A DNA stretch of 64,000 nucleotides from Saprospiraceae bacterium (GCA_016714025.1 JADJOB010000002.1:2388001-2452000), one strand, 5' to 3'; shown: positions 16,314-25,605, counted from the first letter of the stretch. Numbers and translations: made by a program. Notes: generated by a model from the letters alone, not told the origin.

Positions 16314-17926
16314 ACCGTAGCTTCCTGAACTAAGTATAGTTTGTTTAAACCTGGTTCATACATTTGAATCAGGTAATTAATATAGGCTGGTCCATGTTTA
16401 AAATAATAAGGTAAAAAGTTTTGGATTCGTTCTTGAAGAGATTGATTCGGAAACAAATTGTCTTTAATTTTATGTATTTGAAGAATTTCCTGTTCCAATT
16501 TATTTTTTATTGCCTTCAAGTGTTTGTTCTCTATATGTTCTAATGACTTTATTATTTTATGAATTTCAGCCTCAATACTCGTTTTGGTTGATTGGTCCAA
16601 TTGATTTGAATCTGTTTTAATTTTTTCTAATAGATTGGTGATCGCTTTAAAATCTTCCGGTTGTAAGACATGTGTATTATTTTGATTCTTAACAAATTTA
16701 GATTCTAATTGAGTGATTGGATCCAAAAAGTCAAGTTCCGTAAAGGAAGTTTTTGAAATTTTTTGAAGGATACTGGATTCAAAATAGATAGCAGAATACC
16801 TTCGGAACAGAAGGGGGTAGGGGATGTTTACATCATCGAAACAAGCTTTTAATTCGAGCCAATATGCGATTTCTCCACCTCCACCTACAAAGGCAAGATT
16901 TGGAAATAGGTACTCTTGAAATAATGGACGTAATAATACATTGGGGCTAAATCGCTCTGGATTTGATTCAAGTTCAGTTAAAATTTCTTCTTGGGTCCAT
17001 TGATTTGCTGCATCAATTAATTTGTAAATTCCTGACTCAAATACCATTCGTTTTCGGCCATCTGCATGATGATAGAAAAGATTTAGTTCTCTTGGGTTTA
17101 CTTGTGTATGATACCCGAGTTTTTCTATAACAGGTATGCTCTTTTTAGCATTTGAATATATAAATTGTTCAAGTAATTCCTTTTTAATAATTGGTGAAAA
17201 TAATTTCTTTGCTGATTTGTTATCCGGGTTAAAAAACAACAGTCCATAAGAGCCAAAAAGTTCGTTAACAAAATGGCGGTAATAATCTACATAGGTATCT
17301 GTTTGATTAATCCATTCAATGTTTTTATTCAAAAACAATTTTGCCTGTTCTGAATTCGAAAACATTTTTTGCAAGGTTTCTATAACATGAGATAATTCTT
17401 TTGCATCTAATTGACCCACTGCATGCCCGGGAATCGTTTTCCACTCAATTTTTTGATTAAAAATCTGGAAATGGTTAATTTCTTCAAAGTCATGATCTTC
17501 AGCACCACAATAATAAACTGGGACAAAATGTTTATTGGGAAATTGAAGTTCCAAATTTTGACATAGTTTTATCGTTGTGGCAATTTTATAGATCCAATAA
17601 AGGGGACCACCCATTAAACAGGGTTGGTGTGCACAAATAACTGTAAACGAATCGCTCGATTTCAGTCGTTCGATATTTGTTTTAACACGATCCGTTAGTT
17701 TAATGCTGTTATATTGTTCGAATAATATCGTGCTAATTTCTGTTCTAAATGGAAAGTCTCTTTTTTTGCCAATTTGCTCAGAGAAATTATTTAGTTCAGC
17801 AGGATGGCTGATTAAGGAACTAAATTTAGTAGAATTTTGCCAATACGCTAAGTCAAAAGGATTGAATCCGTGTTTTATTTCAGGAAAAATGGCAATGCTT
17901 GTAAAACTATTTGATTTCTCTGGCAT
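16310..17926 (-). CDS. bshC: Putative cysteine ligase BshC (bacillithiol synthesis)
   Basis: Final step of bacillithiol synthesis: addition of cysteine to glucosaminyl-malate. 538 residues, the family length. Seen: VICAHQPCLMGGPLYWIYK (residues ~94-112), PVYYCGAEDHDFEEINHF, VLLRPLFQEYLFPNLAFVGGG split by a coiled-coil insertion near residues 420-490, and a terminal LPYYFKHGP segment. The low-molecular-weight thiol bacillithiol is characteristic of many Bacteroidota. bshA and bshB are not in the window. Confidence 0.93.
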   Translation of the reverse strand: MPEKSNSFTSIAIFPEIKHGFNPFDLAYWQNSTKFSSLISHPAELNNFSEQIGKKRDFPFRTEISTILFEQYNSIKLTDRVKTNIERLKSSDSFTVICAHQPCLMGGPLYWIYKIATTIKLCQNLELQFPNKHFVPVYYCGAEDHDFEEINHFQIFNQKIEWKTIPGHAVGQLDAKELSHVIETLQKMFSNSEQAKLFLNKNIEWINQTDTYVDYYRHFVNELFGSYGLLFFNPDNKSAKKLFSPIIKKELLEQFIYSNAKKSIPVIEKLGYHTQVNPRELNLFYHHADGRKRMVFESGIYKLIDAANQWTQEEILTELESNPERFSPNVLLRPLFQEYLFPNLAFVGGGGEIAYWLELKACFDDVNIPYPLLFRRYSAIYFESSILQKISKTSFTELDFLDPITQLESKFVKNQNNTHVLQPEDFKAITNLLEKIKTDSNQLDQSTKTSIEAEIHKIIKSLEHIENKHLKAIKNKLEQEILQIHKIKDNLFPNQSLQERIQNFLPYYFKHGPAYINYLIQMYEPGLNKLYLVQEATV

Positions 17927-17971
17927 ACTTAAGGTAAAGGTATTTACTTTTGTTTATAATCTGATTTCTCC

Positions 17972-19024
17972 GTGAGCTTGTTTTTGCTTAAAAAAATACT
18001 AATTGGTTTTATCTCCTTGATAGCTGTTATATTATCGATTAGTCTTATTATCTATATGGCTCCGGTAGATCCAGCCAGAATCCAGTTTGGTCAACGTGCA
18101 GATCCTGAAACCATCAATCAATTAAAAAAGAAATTTTATCTGGATCAACCCTATTACATCCAGGTCTATAGGTATCTGGAAGATCTTAGTTGTATTCAAT
18201 ATTTACATAATTCAGATCCTCGTTTAGAAGAATATAGTTTTCAAACGATCTTTCAATCTAATAATAACAAATTAATTGTAAAATGGCCATTTTTCAGAAG
18301 GTCCTATGTAAATGGTGAATTAGTGTCGGATCTTCTTAAAACAGCAATGATATCAACGGGCCTTCTTGGATTGTTTGCAATGCTTTTTGCACTGATTATT
18401 GGATTGATTTCAGGAACCCTGGCTGCAGTTTATTTTGGAACTTGGATTGATTCGGTGATAACTATGACCACAACGTTTTTTTATGCAATTCCCAGTTATA
18501 TTTCGGCAGTAATCATTGCAATGTTACTGGGCTATTACCTGGTAGAATATACTCATTTGCCATTACAGGGATCTTTGTATTCCTTAGACGATTTTGGGAA
18601 TGAAGTATTCAATTGGGATCGCTTGGTCTTACCCAGTCTTGCTTTGGGCTTGCGTCCGGTTGCAATGATTGCACAAATGACGCGGGCTTCCTTATTAGAA
18701 GTCCGATCAAAGGAATACGTAAGGACAGCCATTTCACTCGGTTCAAATACATTCAGAGTGCTTATTAAGCATATTTACCCAAATGCCATGAATCCCATAA
18801 TTACAACACTCAGTGGATGGTTCGCTTCGTTGTTGTCGGGTGCTTTTTTTGTAGAATTTGTTTTTAATTTCAGAGGTTTGGGTGATTTAACCATTCAGGC
18901 TTTAAGTCAATTTGACATTCCGGTAGTGTTGGCGTGCTGCATCGTTACCGTTTGCATTTTTGTGACAATAAATATTCTTGCTGATGTAATTTATGCCTGG
19001 TTAGATCCGCGGGTTAAAATATAA
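17972..19024 (+). CDS. ABC transporter permease, DppB/OppB type
   Basis: Inner-membrane permease of a peptide or nickel-type ABC importer. 350 residues with six membrane segments; the first is at residues ~8-30, followed by a large periplasmic loop containing the family segment DPARIQFGQRADPE. The EAA loop, EYVRTAISLGSNTFRVLIKH, lies near residues 248-267 and GWFASLLSGAFFVEFVF follows. Start is GTG at 17972. The partner permease, ATPase and binding protein are not adjacent; a lone permease followed by an opposing gene is unusual and the substrate is unknown. Confidence 0.88.
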   Translation: MSLFLLKKILIGFISLIAVILSISLIIYMAPVDPARIQFGQRADPETINQLKKKFYLDQPYYIQVYRYLEDLSCIQYLHNSDPRLEEYSFQTIFQSNNNKLIVKWPFFRRSYVNGELVSDLLKTAMISTGLLGLFAMLFALIIGLISGTLAAVYFGTWIDSVITMTTTFFYAIPSYISAVIIAMLLGYYLVEYTHLPLQGSLYSLDDFGNEVFNWDRLVLPSLALGLRPVAMIAQMTRASLLEVRSKEYVRTAISLGSNTFRVLIKHIYPNAMNPIITTLSGWFASLLSGAFFVEFVFNFRGLGDLTIQALSQFDIPVVLACCIVTVCIFVTINILADVIYAWLDPRVKI

Positions 19025-19652
19025 GGCTAATACTACCAATGAGCCGAGAGGCTTTTTTATCAAAGTTTAATTGACTTCCAAAAAAATTAATATGATCACC
19101 ATATTGGCTGAAATTCCCTTCATGGCGGATATCAATTCCAATTAAATTAAATAACTCAAAGCCAATACCTGCTTGATATCCAAAACTGGCAGTTTTAAAT
19201 TTATCATTATAGCCATCTATATCGGTCAATTCAGAATTGTTGTTAATAAAAATATGCGCTACCGGACCTGCATAAAGGCGTATGATATTAAATTTAACTC
19301 CGAGCATTAAAGGAATGTCTAAATATTGATATTTTTCATCTCGTGCAGAATCTACCAACTGAGGTACATTGTAATTATTGACCTTGAAATGTGCATTATT
19401 TGAATTAAAAATAAACTCAGGATGCAAGTAAAAATTATTTAAATTAATCCGGAGTCCAATACCAAAGTGATATCCGTATGATGCATTTTTAAATGAAAAT
19501 TTAAAGGAATCCAATTCGCTTTTATTGGTAACAACAAAATCCTTGGGACCAACATCAATACTATGCATTCCTCCTGTCACCGTAAAGTCAAGTTGAGCAT
19601 GACAATAATATGCATTCAAACTAAAAATAATAAATACAATTATTCTACGCAC
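19014..19652 (-). CDS. Outer-membrane beta-barrel protein (PorT-like)
   Basis: 212 residues, signal peptide ending near AQ (YYCHAQ), then amphipathic strands: FTVTGGMHSIDVG, GYHFGIGLRINLNNF, YLDIPLMLGVKFNIIRLYAGP, FGYQAGIGFELFNLIG and a terminal LIGSISLIF strand. This is the outer-membrane beta-barrel/porin family fold common in Bacteroidota. Function unknown. Overlaps the 3' end of the ABC permease gene by 11 bases in convergent orientation. Confidence 0.75.
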   Translation of the reverse strand: MRRIIVFIIFSLNAYYCHAQLDFTVTGGMHSIDVGPKDFVVTNKSELDSFKFSFKNASYGYHFGIGLRINLNNFYLHPEFIFNSNNAHFKVNNYNVPQLVDSARDEKYQYLDIPLMLGVKFNIIRLYAGPVAHIFINNNSELTDIDGYNDKFKTASFGYQAGIGFELFNLIGIDIRHEGNFSQYGDHINFFGSQLNFDKKASRLIGSISLIF

Positions 19653-19744
19653 GGTAATAATTTATATCAAATATACGAAAAAATCATAAGATGTAGTATG
19701 TGGATTTTTAATTTAGGATAAACTTAACGAACTTTGGACCCAAT

Positions 19745-20374
19745 ATGCATATAAAAGCACAGGAAGCTTTATTTTTAGGATCATTTGGAACCTTTGGTGA
19801 ATTACCTGAAAGTCATTTGCCGGAATTCTGTTTTTGGGGCCGTTCGAATGTAGGTAAAAGCAGTTTAATAAATTACTTATGCAATCGAAAGCAATTGGCC
19901 AGGGTTTCCCGGACTCCGGGTAAAACCCAGACATTCAATTTATACAAGATGGATAACTCCTGGCTTGTCATGGATGTTCCTGGTTATGGATTTGCAAGTG
20001 TGTCAAAAAAATTAAAAGAGAAATGGGCTAAAGAGATAGGCAACTACTTAAGGAAAAGATCAAATTTATGCCTCGTATTTTTATTAGTGGATGCTTCTAT
20101 TGATATCCAGAAAATTGATCTTGATACAATTAATTATTTAGGACAACTGGGGATTCCTTTTCATATCATTTTAACGAAGGCCGATAAAACGAAAGACAGA
20201 CTGGTCACTGATTTTACAAAAAAATTAAAAGAAGAATTATTGAAAGATTGGAATGAATGTCCTCCAATATTTGTTACAAGTGCTGAAAAGCGGTTTGGTT
20301 CAGATGATTTGTTTTTAGTAATGGAGAATATTCTAATTCAAATTCAAAAAGAGACAAAACATGGAGGAATATAA
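19745..20374 (+). CDS. yihA: Ribosome biogenesis GTPase YihA/YsxC (EngB)
   Basis: GTPase needed for assembly of the large ribosomal subunit. 209 residues. Seen: G1 GRSNVGKSSLINYL (residues ~30-43), the G2 region SRTPGKTQTFNLY, G3 DVPGYGFA, G4 LTKADK and G5-like FVTSAEKRFG. Start ATG at 19745. Its last 14 bases overlap the acyltransferase gene, indicating a shared transcript. Confidence 0.96.
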   Translation: MHIKAQEALFLGSFGTFGELPESHLPEFCFWGRSNVGKSSLINYLCNRKQLARVSRTPGKTQTFNLYKMDNSWLVMDVPGYGFASVSKKLKEKWAKEIGNYLRKRSNLCLVFLLVDASIDIQKIDLDTINYLGQLGIPFHIILTKADKTKDRLVTDFTKKLKEELLKDWNECPPIFVTSAEKRFGSDDLFLVMENILIQIQKETKHGGI

Positions 20375-22067
20375 TCTGGCGAAGTATAGAAAATTTGAGC
20401 ACATAGAAAAGGACATCAACAAATGGCCTATCAGTCTTTTCGCCAATACCAGAAAATCATTTTTGATTAAACTTCATAAAGATGTTTACAATTATTTTTC
20501 AAGTTTGCCTAAAGAAGATCTTGATCAGGCCATTGCCCGTGCGATCTATTTAGAAAAGCAACGCGTAAAATCCAATCCATGGAAAGCGGATCCTCCAAAT
20601 GAAATGCAGTATTACCGCAAAATTCAAAAGGAATACAATGACAATCAACTGCATGCTGATAAACATGAGGCAAATAAAGAAACGCTGCTTCGTTTAATAA
20701 AACGATATTCCCTGGAAATAATTGGACATTTTAATCCTAAAACATTTTTAACGGCTCGCAAAATATGTGATTTCTTTTTTCATTTAATTCTGTATCCTTT
20801 TGGATGGCAGTCAGTAATTAATTTGAAACGAATGAACAAAAAAAATATGGAGGCAATCCATATTAATGGGCATTGTGAAGAGGTCAGAGCATTGTTTAAG
20901 GATCATTTAGTAATCTTGGTACCAACACATTCCAGTAATCTGGACAGCGTGTTGATTGGGTATACAGTAGACAATTTGCTTGGCCTTCCCGCATTTAGTT
21001 ACGGTGCAGGTCTCAATCTATTCGATTCTGAATTTTTTGCTTTTTTTATGAATCGCTTGGGAGCTTACAAGGTAGATCGCAGAAAGAAAAACAGTGTTTA
21101 TTTGCAGACTTTAAATAGCTATTCCAAGCTTTCTGTACATGATGGAGTAAATACCATATTTTTTCCAGGGGGAACCAGAAGCCGTTCAGGAGAATTGGAA
21201 TCAAAAGTAAAATTAGGATTATTAGGATCTTTGGTACAAGCTCAACGCATTCTGATTGAAGAAAAAAGTCCAAAGAAAATTGTGGTAGTTCCTGTTGTAT
21301 TGGGTTACGAAAGCGTTTTGGAAGCACGGTCCCTTATGATTCAACATTTGCAAATTACAGGGCAAGAAAAATATTCTGCAAGAGTAAAAAAAGAAGGGCT
21401 TGCCTCGTATTTAAAATTCATAAAGCGCTTGCTGGCTAAACCGACTCATATAGTTTTAACATTTGGAATGCCGATTGATGTTTTTGGAAATCGTGTGAAT
21501 GAACAAGGATTAAGTCTCGATCATAAGGGAATTCAGATCAAGCAAGAGGATTATTTTCAATTGGATGGGAAAATTGTGGTGGATGCTCAGCGGGAAGGTA
21601 TTTATACCCGTGAGCTAGGGGAGAAGATCTGTCAGGTTTATAAGAAGTATAATTATATTCTACCTTGTCACTTAGTAGCTTTTGCTGCATTTAAATTGTT
21701 GAGTAAGATGAACCCGCAAGCCGATATTTATGGCCTGGTTCAAATACCAGAAGAAGATTTTGTTTTTCCCCGTAATGCATTTGAAACACTTTGTTTGCAA
21801 TTGCGAACCATCCTGATGGATTTGGTAAAAAACAATAAACTGATTGAGCCAATGGAACTGGAAGGGCCTATTGAAGAAGTTATAACAAAAGGAATCGCTG
21901 CATTGGGCATATTCCATATCAATCGAATTTTGTTTATAGATGAATTTGGTCGATTGTTAAGTCAGGATTTTATTGGACTACTTTTTTATTCTAATAAAAT
22001 GGCTGTGCTGGAATTAGATGAACTGATTGATTGGTCGTCTGTTCAATGGAATGTGGATCGATTTTAA
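20361..22067 (+). CDS. Glycerol-3-phosphate acyltransferase-like membrane acyltransferase
   Basis: 568 residues with a PlsC/PlsB-type acyltransferase domain: motif I HSSNLDSVL (H-x4-D, residues ~192-200), a membrane segment, motif II region YKVDRRKKNS and motif III FFPGGTRSRSGE (residues ~266-277). The N-terminal 150 residues and long C-terminal extension resemble PlsB-like proteins of Bacteroidota. It probably acylates glycerol phosphate or lysophosphatidate in phospholipid synthesis; the exact acceptor cannot be told. It starts inside the end of yihA. Confidence 0.85.
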   Translation: MEEYNLAKYRKFEHIEKDINKWPISLFANTRKSFLIKLHKDVYNYFSSLPKEDLDQAIARAIYLEKQRVKSNPWKADPPNEMQYYRKIQKEYNDNQLHADKHEANKETLLRLIKRYSLEIIGHFNPKTFLTARKICDFFFHLILYPFGWQSVINLKRMNKKNMEAIHINGHCEEVRALFKDHLVILVPTHSSNLDSVLIGYTVDNLLGLPAFSYGAGLNLFDSEFFAFFMNRLGAYKVDRRKKNSVYLQTLNSYSKLSVHDGVNTIFFPGGTRSRSGELESKVKLGLLGSLVQAQRILIEEKSPKKIVVVPVVLGYESVLEARSLMIQHLQITGQEKYSARVKKEGLASYLKFIKRLLAKPTHIVLTFGMPIDVFGNRVNEQGLSLDHKGIQIKQEDYFQLDGKIVVDAQREGIYTRELGEKICQVYKKYNYILPCHLVAFAAFKLLSKMNPQADIYGLVQIPEEDFVFPRNAFETLCLQLRTILMDLVKNNKLIEPMELEGPIEEVITKGIAALGIFHINRILFIDEFGRLLSQDFIGLLFYSNKMAVLELDELIDWSSVQWNVDRF

Positions 22068-22099
22068 TCAGTTCGATATACTATTTTTTATTTTAGACT

Positions 22100-22642
22100 A
22101 TGGCTTATATTATTATTGATCTTGAAGCTACGTGTTGGAATCCCAACAGTGTGCAATATGAACAAGAAATAATAGAAATTGGAGCCGTTTATTTAGATTC
22201 TTTTCTTACGCCTGTCCGGCAGTTTTCAAAATTAGTGAGACCCGTTAAAAATCCTCAAATTTCATTATATTGTAAACAACTGACAGGATTGCAACAAATC
22301 GATCTTGACAAAGCAAAAGATTTTAAGTATGTTGTTGATGCATTTTTGGATTGGAGTTCACATCAGGAAAATAACAGTGTATTCTATACCTGGGGCTCAA
22401 AGGATTTAAAATTGATAAAAGATGATTGCAGGAATCATCGCATGGATTGCGATTGGATAAACGGACTTGTGGATTTGAAACCTCAATATGCTAAAATAAA
22501 AAATTTACCAAAACCAGTAGGACTGGATAAAGCTTTAAAAATTGAAAACATAGAATTTGAAGGAGGGCGTCATCGTGCCTTACCGGATGCCACGAATCTA
22601 GCAAAACTTTTTATTAAACTGTTTGAATATTGGGATAAATAA
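22100..22642 (+). CDS. DEDDh-family 3'-5' exonuclease
   Basis: 180 residues. Exo I motif is IIDLEATCW (residues ~4-12), with EIIEIGAVYLD following; a middle Asp region is WGSKDLKLIKDDCRNH, and Exo III is GRHRALPDATNLAKL (His and Asp, residues ~155-169). This layout matches KapD/ERI1-like exonucleases acting on RNA or DNA. The gene is two bases upstream of mnmH on the same strand; the reason for that pairing is unclear. Confidence 0.88.
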   Translation: MAYIIIDLEATCWNPNSVQYEQEIIEIGAVYLDSFLTPVRQFSKLVRPVKNPQISLYCKQLTGLQQIDLDKAKDFKYVVDAFLDWSSHQENNSVFYTWGSKDLKLIKDDCRNHRMDCDWINGLVDLKPQYAKIKNLPKPVGLDKALKIENIEFEGGRHRALPDATNLAKLFIKLFEYWDK

Positions 22643-22644
22643 TA

Positions 22645-23682
22645 ATGGCCGTCATTGAGAAAGAAGCAGGACTGTGGCTCTTAGAGAAATCTTGGCAAAT
22701 AATAGATGTACGATCTCCAATTGAATTTAAGCAAGGACATATACCGAGTGCTTATAATCTGCCTTTATTTAGTGATCAGGAACGTCATGACATTGGCATA
22801 GTGTATAAGAAGAACGGACCCAAGGAAGCCATGTTATTGGGATTGCAATTTGTAGGTCCTAAGTTGCGATATTTTGTGGAAGAAGTAAGCCAGTTAAAAA
22901 AAGACAGAAGTTTTTTAGTGCACTGCTGGAGAGGAGGAAAACGAAGTAAAAGCATGGCCTGGTTATTGGCAAATGCCGGCTTTGAAATCAATTTGCTCCA
23001 TGGTGGATATAAGGCCTATCGTCAGATGCAAATGGAGTTTTACAGTGAAAAAAAATTTAAAATTATTATTTTAGGAGGTAGAACCGGGACCGCTAAAACG
23101 CAGCTCTTACATGCATTGGAAAAGCAAGGCGAACAAATCATTGATATGGAAGCATTGGCACACCACAAAGGTTCGGCATTTGGTTGGATCGGGGAGCCTG
23201 AACAAGAAACCAATGAACAATTTGAAAATAATCTCTTTTCAACAATTGCAGAATTAGATTATGAGCGTTGGATTTGGATTGAGAATGAAAGTCGAACCAT
23301 TGGACGAAATTACATTCCGGAATTATTTTGGAAGCATATTAAAGCAGCTAGTTTAATTAATGTGGAACGTGATACATCGTTTAGAATAAATCATTTAATG
23401 GCCTTATATCAAAAAGAAGATGACAAAGCTTTGATCAGTTCATTTGAAAAAATAAGAAAGCGCTTAGGTCATGAAGCAGCGCAAAATGCAATTGATTTTA
23501 TCAGCGTCCAAAATTATGAAGCTGCAGCCTGTATTGCTTTAAATTATTATGATAAATGTTATGATTACAATTTAGAGATAAATGGTTCACCTAAAATTAT
23601 TAAATTGCAATTTGCAAGTCAAGGCAATGAAGCGGTGGTTGATGCATTGTTAAACTATAAAAAGAAATATTTTGAAATATAA
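22645..23682 (+). CDS. mnmH: tRNA 2-selenouridine synthase
   Basis: Replaces the 2-thio group of wobble uridine with selenium using selenophosphate, via a geranylated intermediate. 345 residues in two domains: an N-terminal rhodanese domain with active Cys in HCWRGGKRSKSMAWLL (residues ~92-107), and a P-loop domain with GGRTGTAKTQLLHAL (residues ~143-157). It overlaps selD by 11 bases, which supplies selenophosphate. No selA or selB is visible in the window, so tRNA modification is the evident use of selenium here. Confidence 0.95.
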   Translation: MAVIEKEAGLWLLEKSWQIIDVRSPIEFKQGHIPSAYNLPLFSDQERHDIGIVYKKNGPKEAMLLGLQFVGPKLRYFVEEVSQLKKDRSFLVHCWRGGKRSKSMAWLLANAGFEINLLHGGYKAYRQMQMEFYSEKKFKIIILGGRTGTAKTQLLHALEKQGEQIIDMEALAHHKGSAFGWIGEPEQETNEQFENNLFSTIAELDYERWIWIENESRTIGRNYIPELFWKHIKAASLINVERDTSFRINHLMALYQKEDDKALISSFEKIRKRLGHEAAQNAIDFISVQNYEAAACIALNYYDKCYDYNLEINGSPKIIKLQFASQGNEAVVDALLNYKKKYFEI

Positions 23683-24724
23683 ATTAGAGCCAATTCGTCT
23701 TACTCAATTTAGTCATGGAGCTGGTTGTGGTTGTAAAATATCACCTGCGCTATTAGATCAAATTTTAAAATCATCTGGCAACAATCAATTTCCAGGATTA
23801 TTGGTTGGTTACGAAGGACGCGATGATGCAGCCGTTTTAGATTTAGGAGATGAGACTGCATTAATCAGTACCACTGATTTTTTTATGCCCATTGTCGATG
23901 ATCCGTATGATTTTGGAAGAATTGCATCTGTAAATGCGATCAGCGATGTGTATGCAATGGGTGGAAAGCCTTTATTGGCGATTGGAATTTTAGGTTGGCC
24001 TATAGATAAAATTGATCCATATTGGGCAGGACAGGTTTTAGAAGGCGCCAGAACCGTTTGTAAGGAAGCGGGTATTCCATTGGCTGGTGGACATTCAATC
24101 GATTGTCCTGAGCCTGTGTTTGGCCTTGCTGTGAATGGACGCGTACGAATTGAGCATTTAAAAAAGAACGACGGCGCCAAAGCAGGTGATCTTTTATATT
24201 TATCTAAAGGACTGGGAGTAGGCATTTTAACCACCGCAGAAAAGCAGTCGATTCTGGATGATAAGCATAGGAAATTGGCCAGTGATTCCATGCTCAGACT
24301 TAACCGATTGGGTGAGGAAATATCTAAATATCCTGAAGTTCACGCACTGACGGATATAACCGGCTTTGGATTCTGCGGACATTTAAATGAAATGTGCAAA
24401 GCATCGAATTTGCTAGCCAATATTAATTATGTTAAGTTGCCAGTTCTTGACCCGGTAGTATATGATTACATAGAGAAAGGGGCTATTCCTGGAGGAACCA
24501 AAAGAAATTGGACTAGCTATGGAGCACAAGTTCAGTTGGATAATCCGGAATGGTATAAATTACTTGGAGATCCTCAAACGAGTGGTGGTTTATTAATATC
24601 CATTGATCCAAACTATAGAAAAGAGTTAGAAAACATCTTGCAAAACGGAAACTGGTACGCAGAATGTATCGGGGAGTTTAGCGTGAAAGCATCTGGTGAG
24701 GCCTTAAATATCGTGGTTGAGTAG
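23672..24724 (+). CDS. selD: Selenide, water dikinase
   Basis: Makes selenophosphate from selenide and ATP. 350 residues. The catalytic residue is cysteine, encoded by TGT, in SHGAGCGCKI (residues ~13-22), so it is not a selenoprotein and the frame has no internal TGA. Also seen: GRDDAAVLDLG, STTDFFMPIVDDPYDFGRIA, ALTDITGFGFCGH and DPQTSGGLL. The start is a TTG within the end of mnmH. The stop codon lies 13 bases before the dif-like site, so selD is the gene flanking the chromosome dimer resolution locus. Confidence 0.96.
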   Translation: MKYKLEPIRLTQFSHGAGCGCKISPALLDQILKSSGNNQFPGLLVGYEGRDDAAVLDLGDETALISTTDFFMPIVDDPYDFGRIASVNAISDVYAMGGKPLLAIGILGWPIDKIDPYWAGQVLEGARTVCKEAGIPLAGGHSIDCPEPVFGLAVNGRVRIEHLKKNDGAKAGDLLYLSKGLGVGILTTAEKQSILDDKHRKLASDSMLRLNRLGEEISKYPEVHALTDITGFGFCGHLNEMCKASNLLANINYVKLPVLDPVVYDYIEKGAIPGGTKRNWTSYGAQVQLDNPEWYKLLGDPQTSGGLLISIDPNYRKELENILQNGNWYAECIGEFSVKASGEALNIVVE

Positions 24725-24737
24725 TTATCAAATAACA

Positions 24738-24765
24738 ACTTAACATAATATAAATTATGGGAAAA
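24738..24765. other. dif-like Xer recombination site (left junction of the element)
   Basis: 28-bp site with the architecture of bacterial dif. On the plus strand it reads as an XerD-type arm ACTTAACATAA (24738-24748), a central hexamer TATAAA (24749-24754) and an XerC-type arm TTATGGGAAAA (24755-24765). The reverse complement matches E. coli dif in the inner CATAA/TTATG bases and the TTATGTTAA of the XerD arm. The hexamer plus XerC arm recur exactly at 53870-53886. The assignment of arms follows the E. coli model and is inference. Confidence 0.85.
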
Positions 24766-24787
24766 CCTTAGAGAGTTTATACGGGAG

Positions 24788-24807
24788 TTGCCGCTTACCG
24801 GAGGTAC
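24788..24807 (+). repeat. First copy of the TTGCCGCTTACCGG...GGTAC repeat
   Basis: TTGCCGCTTACCGG at 24788-24801 followed, after one A, by GGTAC (24803-24807). The same 14-mer occurs at 46538-46551, followed after four bases by GGTAC. This copy lies just inside the left junction, in the presumed leader of the gene starting at 24826. Confidence 0.7.
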
Positions 24808-24825
24808 GTAAAACCAATGTAATTT

Positions 24826-25161
24826 ATGGAACCTCAATTGTATTTTTATTCTTTTCGAACCGGAATCATCGGAACGGCAAAACCAGATTGGATTTTGAAT
24901 GATGTTAAGATTCCTGCGTATGATATTAAGCAAGCAATCGTCTTGTTTTTTTGGCTCGAATGGTTTAGGAAAAAGAAAATGAATCCCTGGAAATCGAACA
25001 TTGACAAAGTTTTTGCTCCGGACGCCGATTGGGTAAATTACTTTATCAGACAAGTGATTGAATATGAAATTGCGTCTAAGTCGTATTGCTGCAGAGTCAA
25101 TTACAGGACAAAAAAGGTTTGGAATCATCATGAATTTGCTGATTTTTTTGCTAAAAAATAA
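24826..25161 (+). CDS. Hypothetical protein at the left edge of the element
   Basis: 111 residues, start ATG at 24826. No recognised domain. Aromatic-rich (LYFYSFR, LFFWLEWFRKKK, WVNYF) with a mildly basic C-terminus. Probably cytoplasmic, as no signal or clear membrane helix is present beyond the hydrophobic AIVLFFWL patch. It is the first gene inside the left junction, on the plus strand unlike most element genes, and ends at a strong terminator. The leader contains a 14-mer shared with the structured RNA region at 46.5 kb. Confidence 0.6.
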   Translation: MEPQLYFYSFRTGIIGTAKPDWILNDVKIPAYDIKQAIVLFFWLEWFRKKKMNPWKSNIDKVFAPDADWVNYFIRQVIEYEIASKSYCCRVNYRTKKVWNHHEFADFFAKK

Positions 25162-25166
25162 AAACA

Positions 25167-25199
25167 CTGGCCTGACAAACTCGCATTTGTCAGTGCCAG
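25167..25199. terminator. Terminator between convergent element genes
   Basis: Hairpin: CTGGC then CTGACAAA (25167-25179), loop CTCGCA, TTTGTCAG and, after one bulged T, GCCAG (25186-25199). Thirteen base pairs between the convergent genes 24826 (plus) and 25215 (minus). A-rich DNA precedes it on the plus strand, giving a T-run for minus-strand transcripts. Confidence 0.8.
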
Positions 25200-25214
25200 C
25201 ATCTGTGATTGGTT

Positions 25215-25583
25215 TTAGACTTGACTTTGATTTAAAAAGCCCTGAAAGATGTTGTACATCAATTTGTGATGTGCTTTCATGATGTGCTTAATAAAAAAGA
25301 AAACAGCACGTTGTAGTGAACTGTCTGAAGGACCGTAATATTCCGTTGTCCCGGTCATTCCGGAACATTCATATTGGCCATTAATGTATTTGATGCTTAC
25401 AACGGTTGCACCAAACAATCCAAGCAGCTCAATGTAATGATGAATCAATTGTTCACGATCTGCATCATTGACCGGTGGCTTAGCCAGGTCATCAAAATAT
25501 GCACGATCTACAATCGGTGGATCCGGATTTACTACCGGTGGTTTTTTTGCCTTTCCTGAAGGCTTACTGATTTTCTTAAGCAT
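25215..25583 (-). CDS. Hypothetical protein with proline-rich N-terminus
   Basis: 122 residues, start ATG at 25583. The N-terminus is Lys/Pro-rich (GKAKKPPVVNPDPPIVD), similar in composition to the Pro linker of the redox protein at 28729, suggesting a surface or flexible linker role. The rest (ELLGLFGATVVSIKYINGQYECSG; QRAVFFFIKHIMKAHHK) is not recognised. The structured RNA region 25606-25775 lies directly upstream on the same strand, so the gene may depend on readthrough past that RNA's terminator. Confidence 0.55.
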   Translation of the reverse strand: MLKKISKPSGKAKKPPVVNPDPPIVDRAYFDDLAKPPVNDADREQLIHHYIELLGLFGATVVSIKYINGQYECSGMTGTTEYYGPSDSSLQRAVFFFIKHIMKAHHKLMYNIFQGFLNQSQV

Positions 25584-25605
25584 AAAGAAATTTTTTGTGG
25601 ATACA

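Noticed and set aside
23672..24724. Selenocysteine at the SelD active site
   Set aside because: Both relevant positions in GCGCKI are TGT codons; there is no in-frame TGA.
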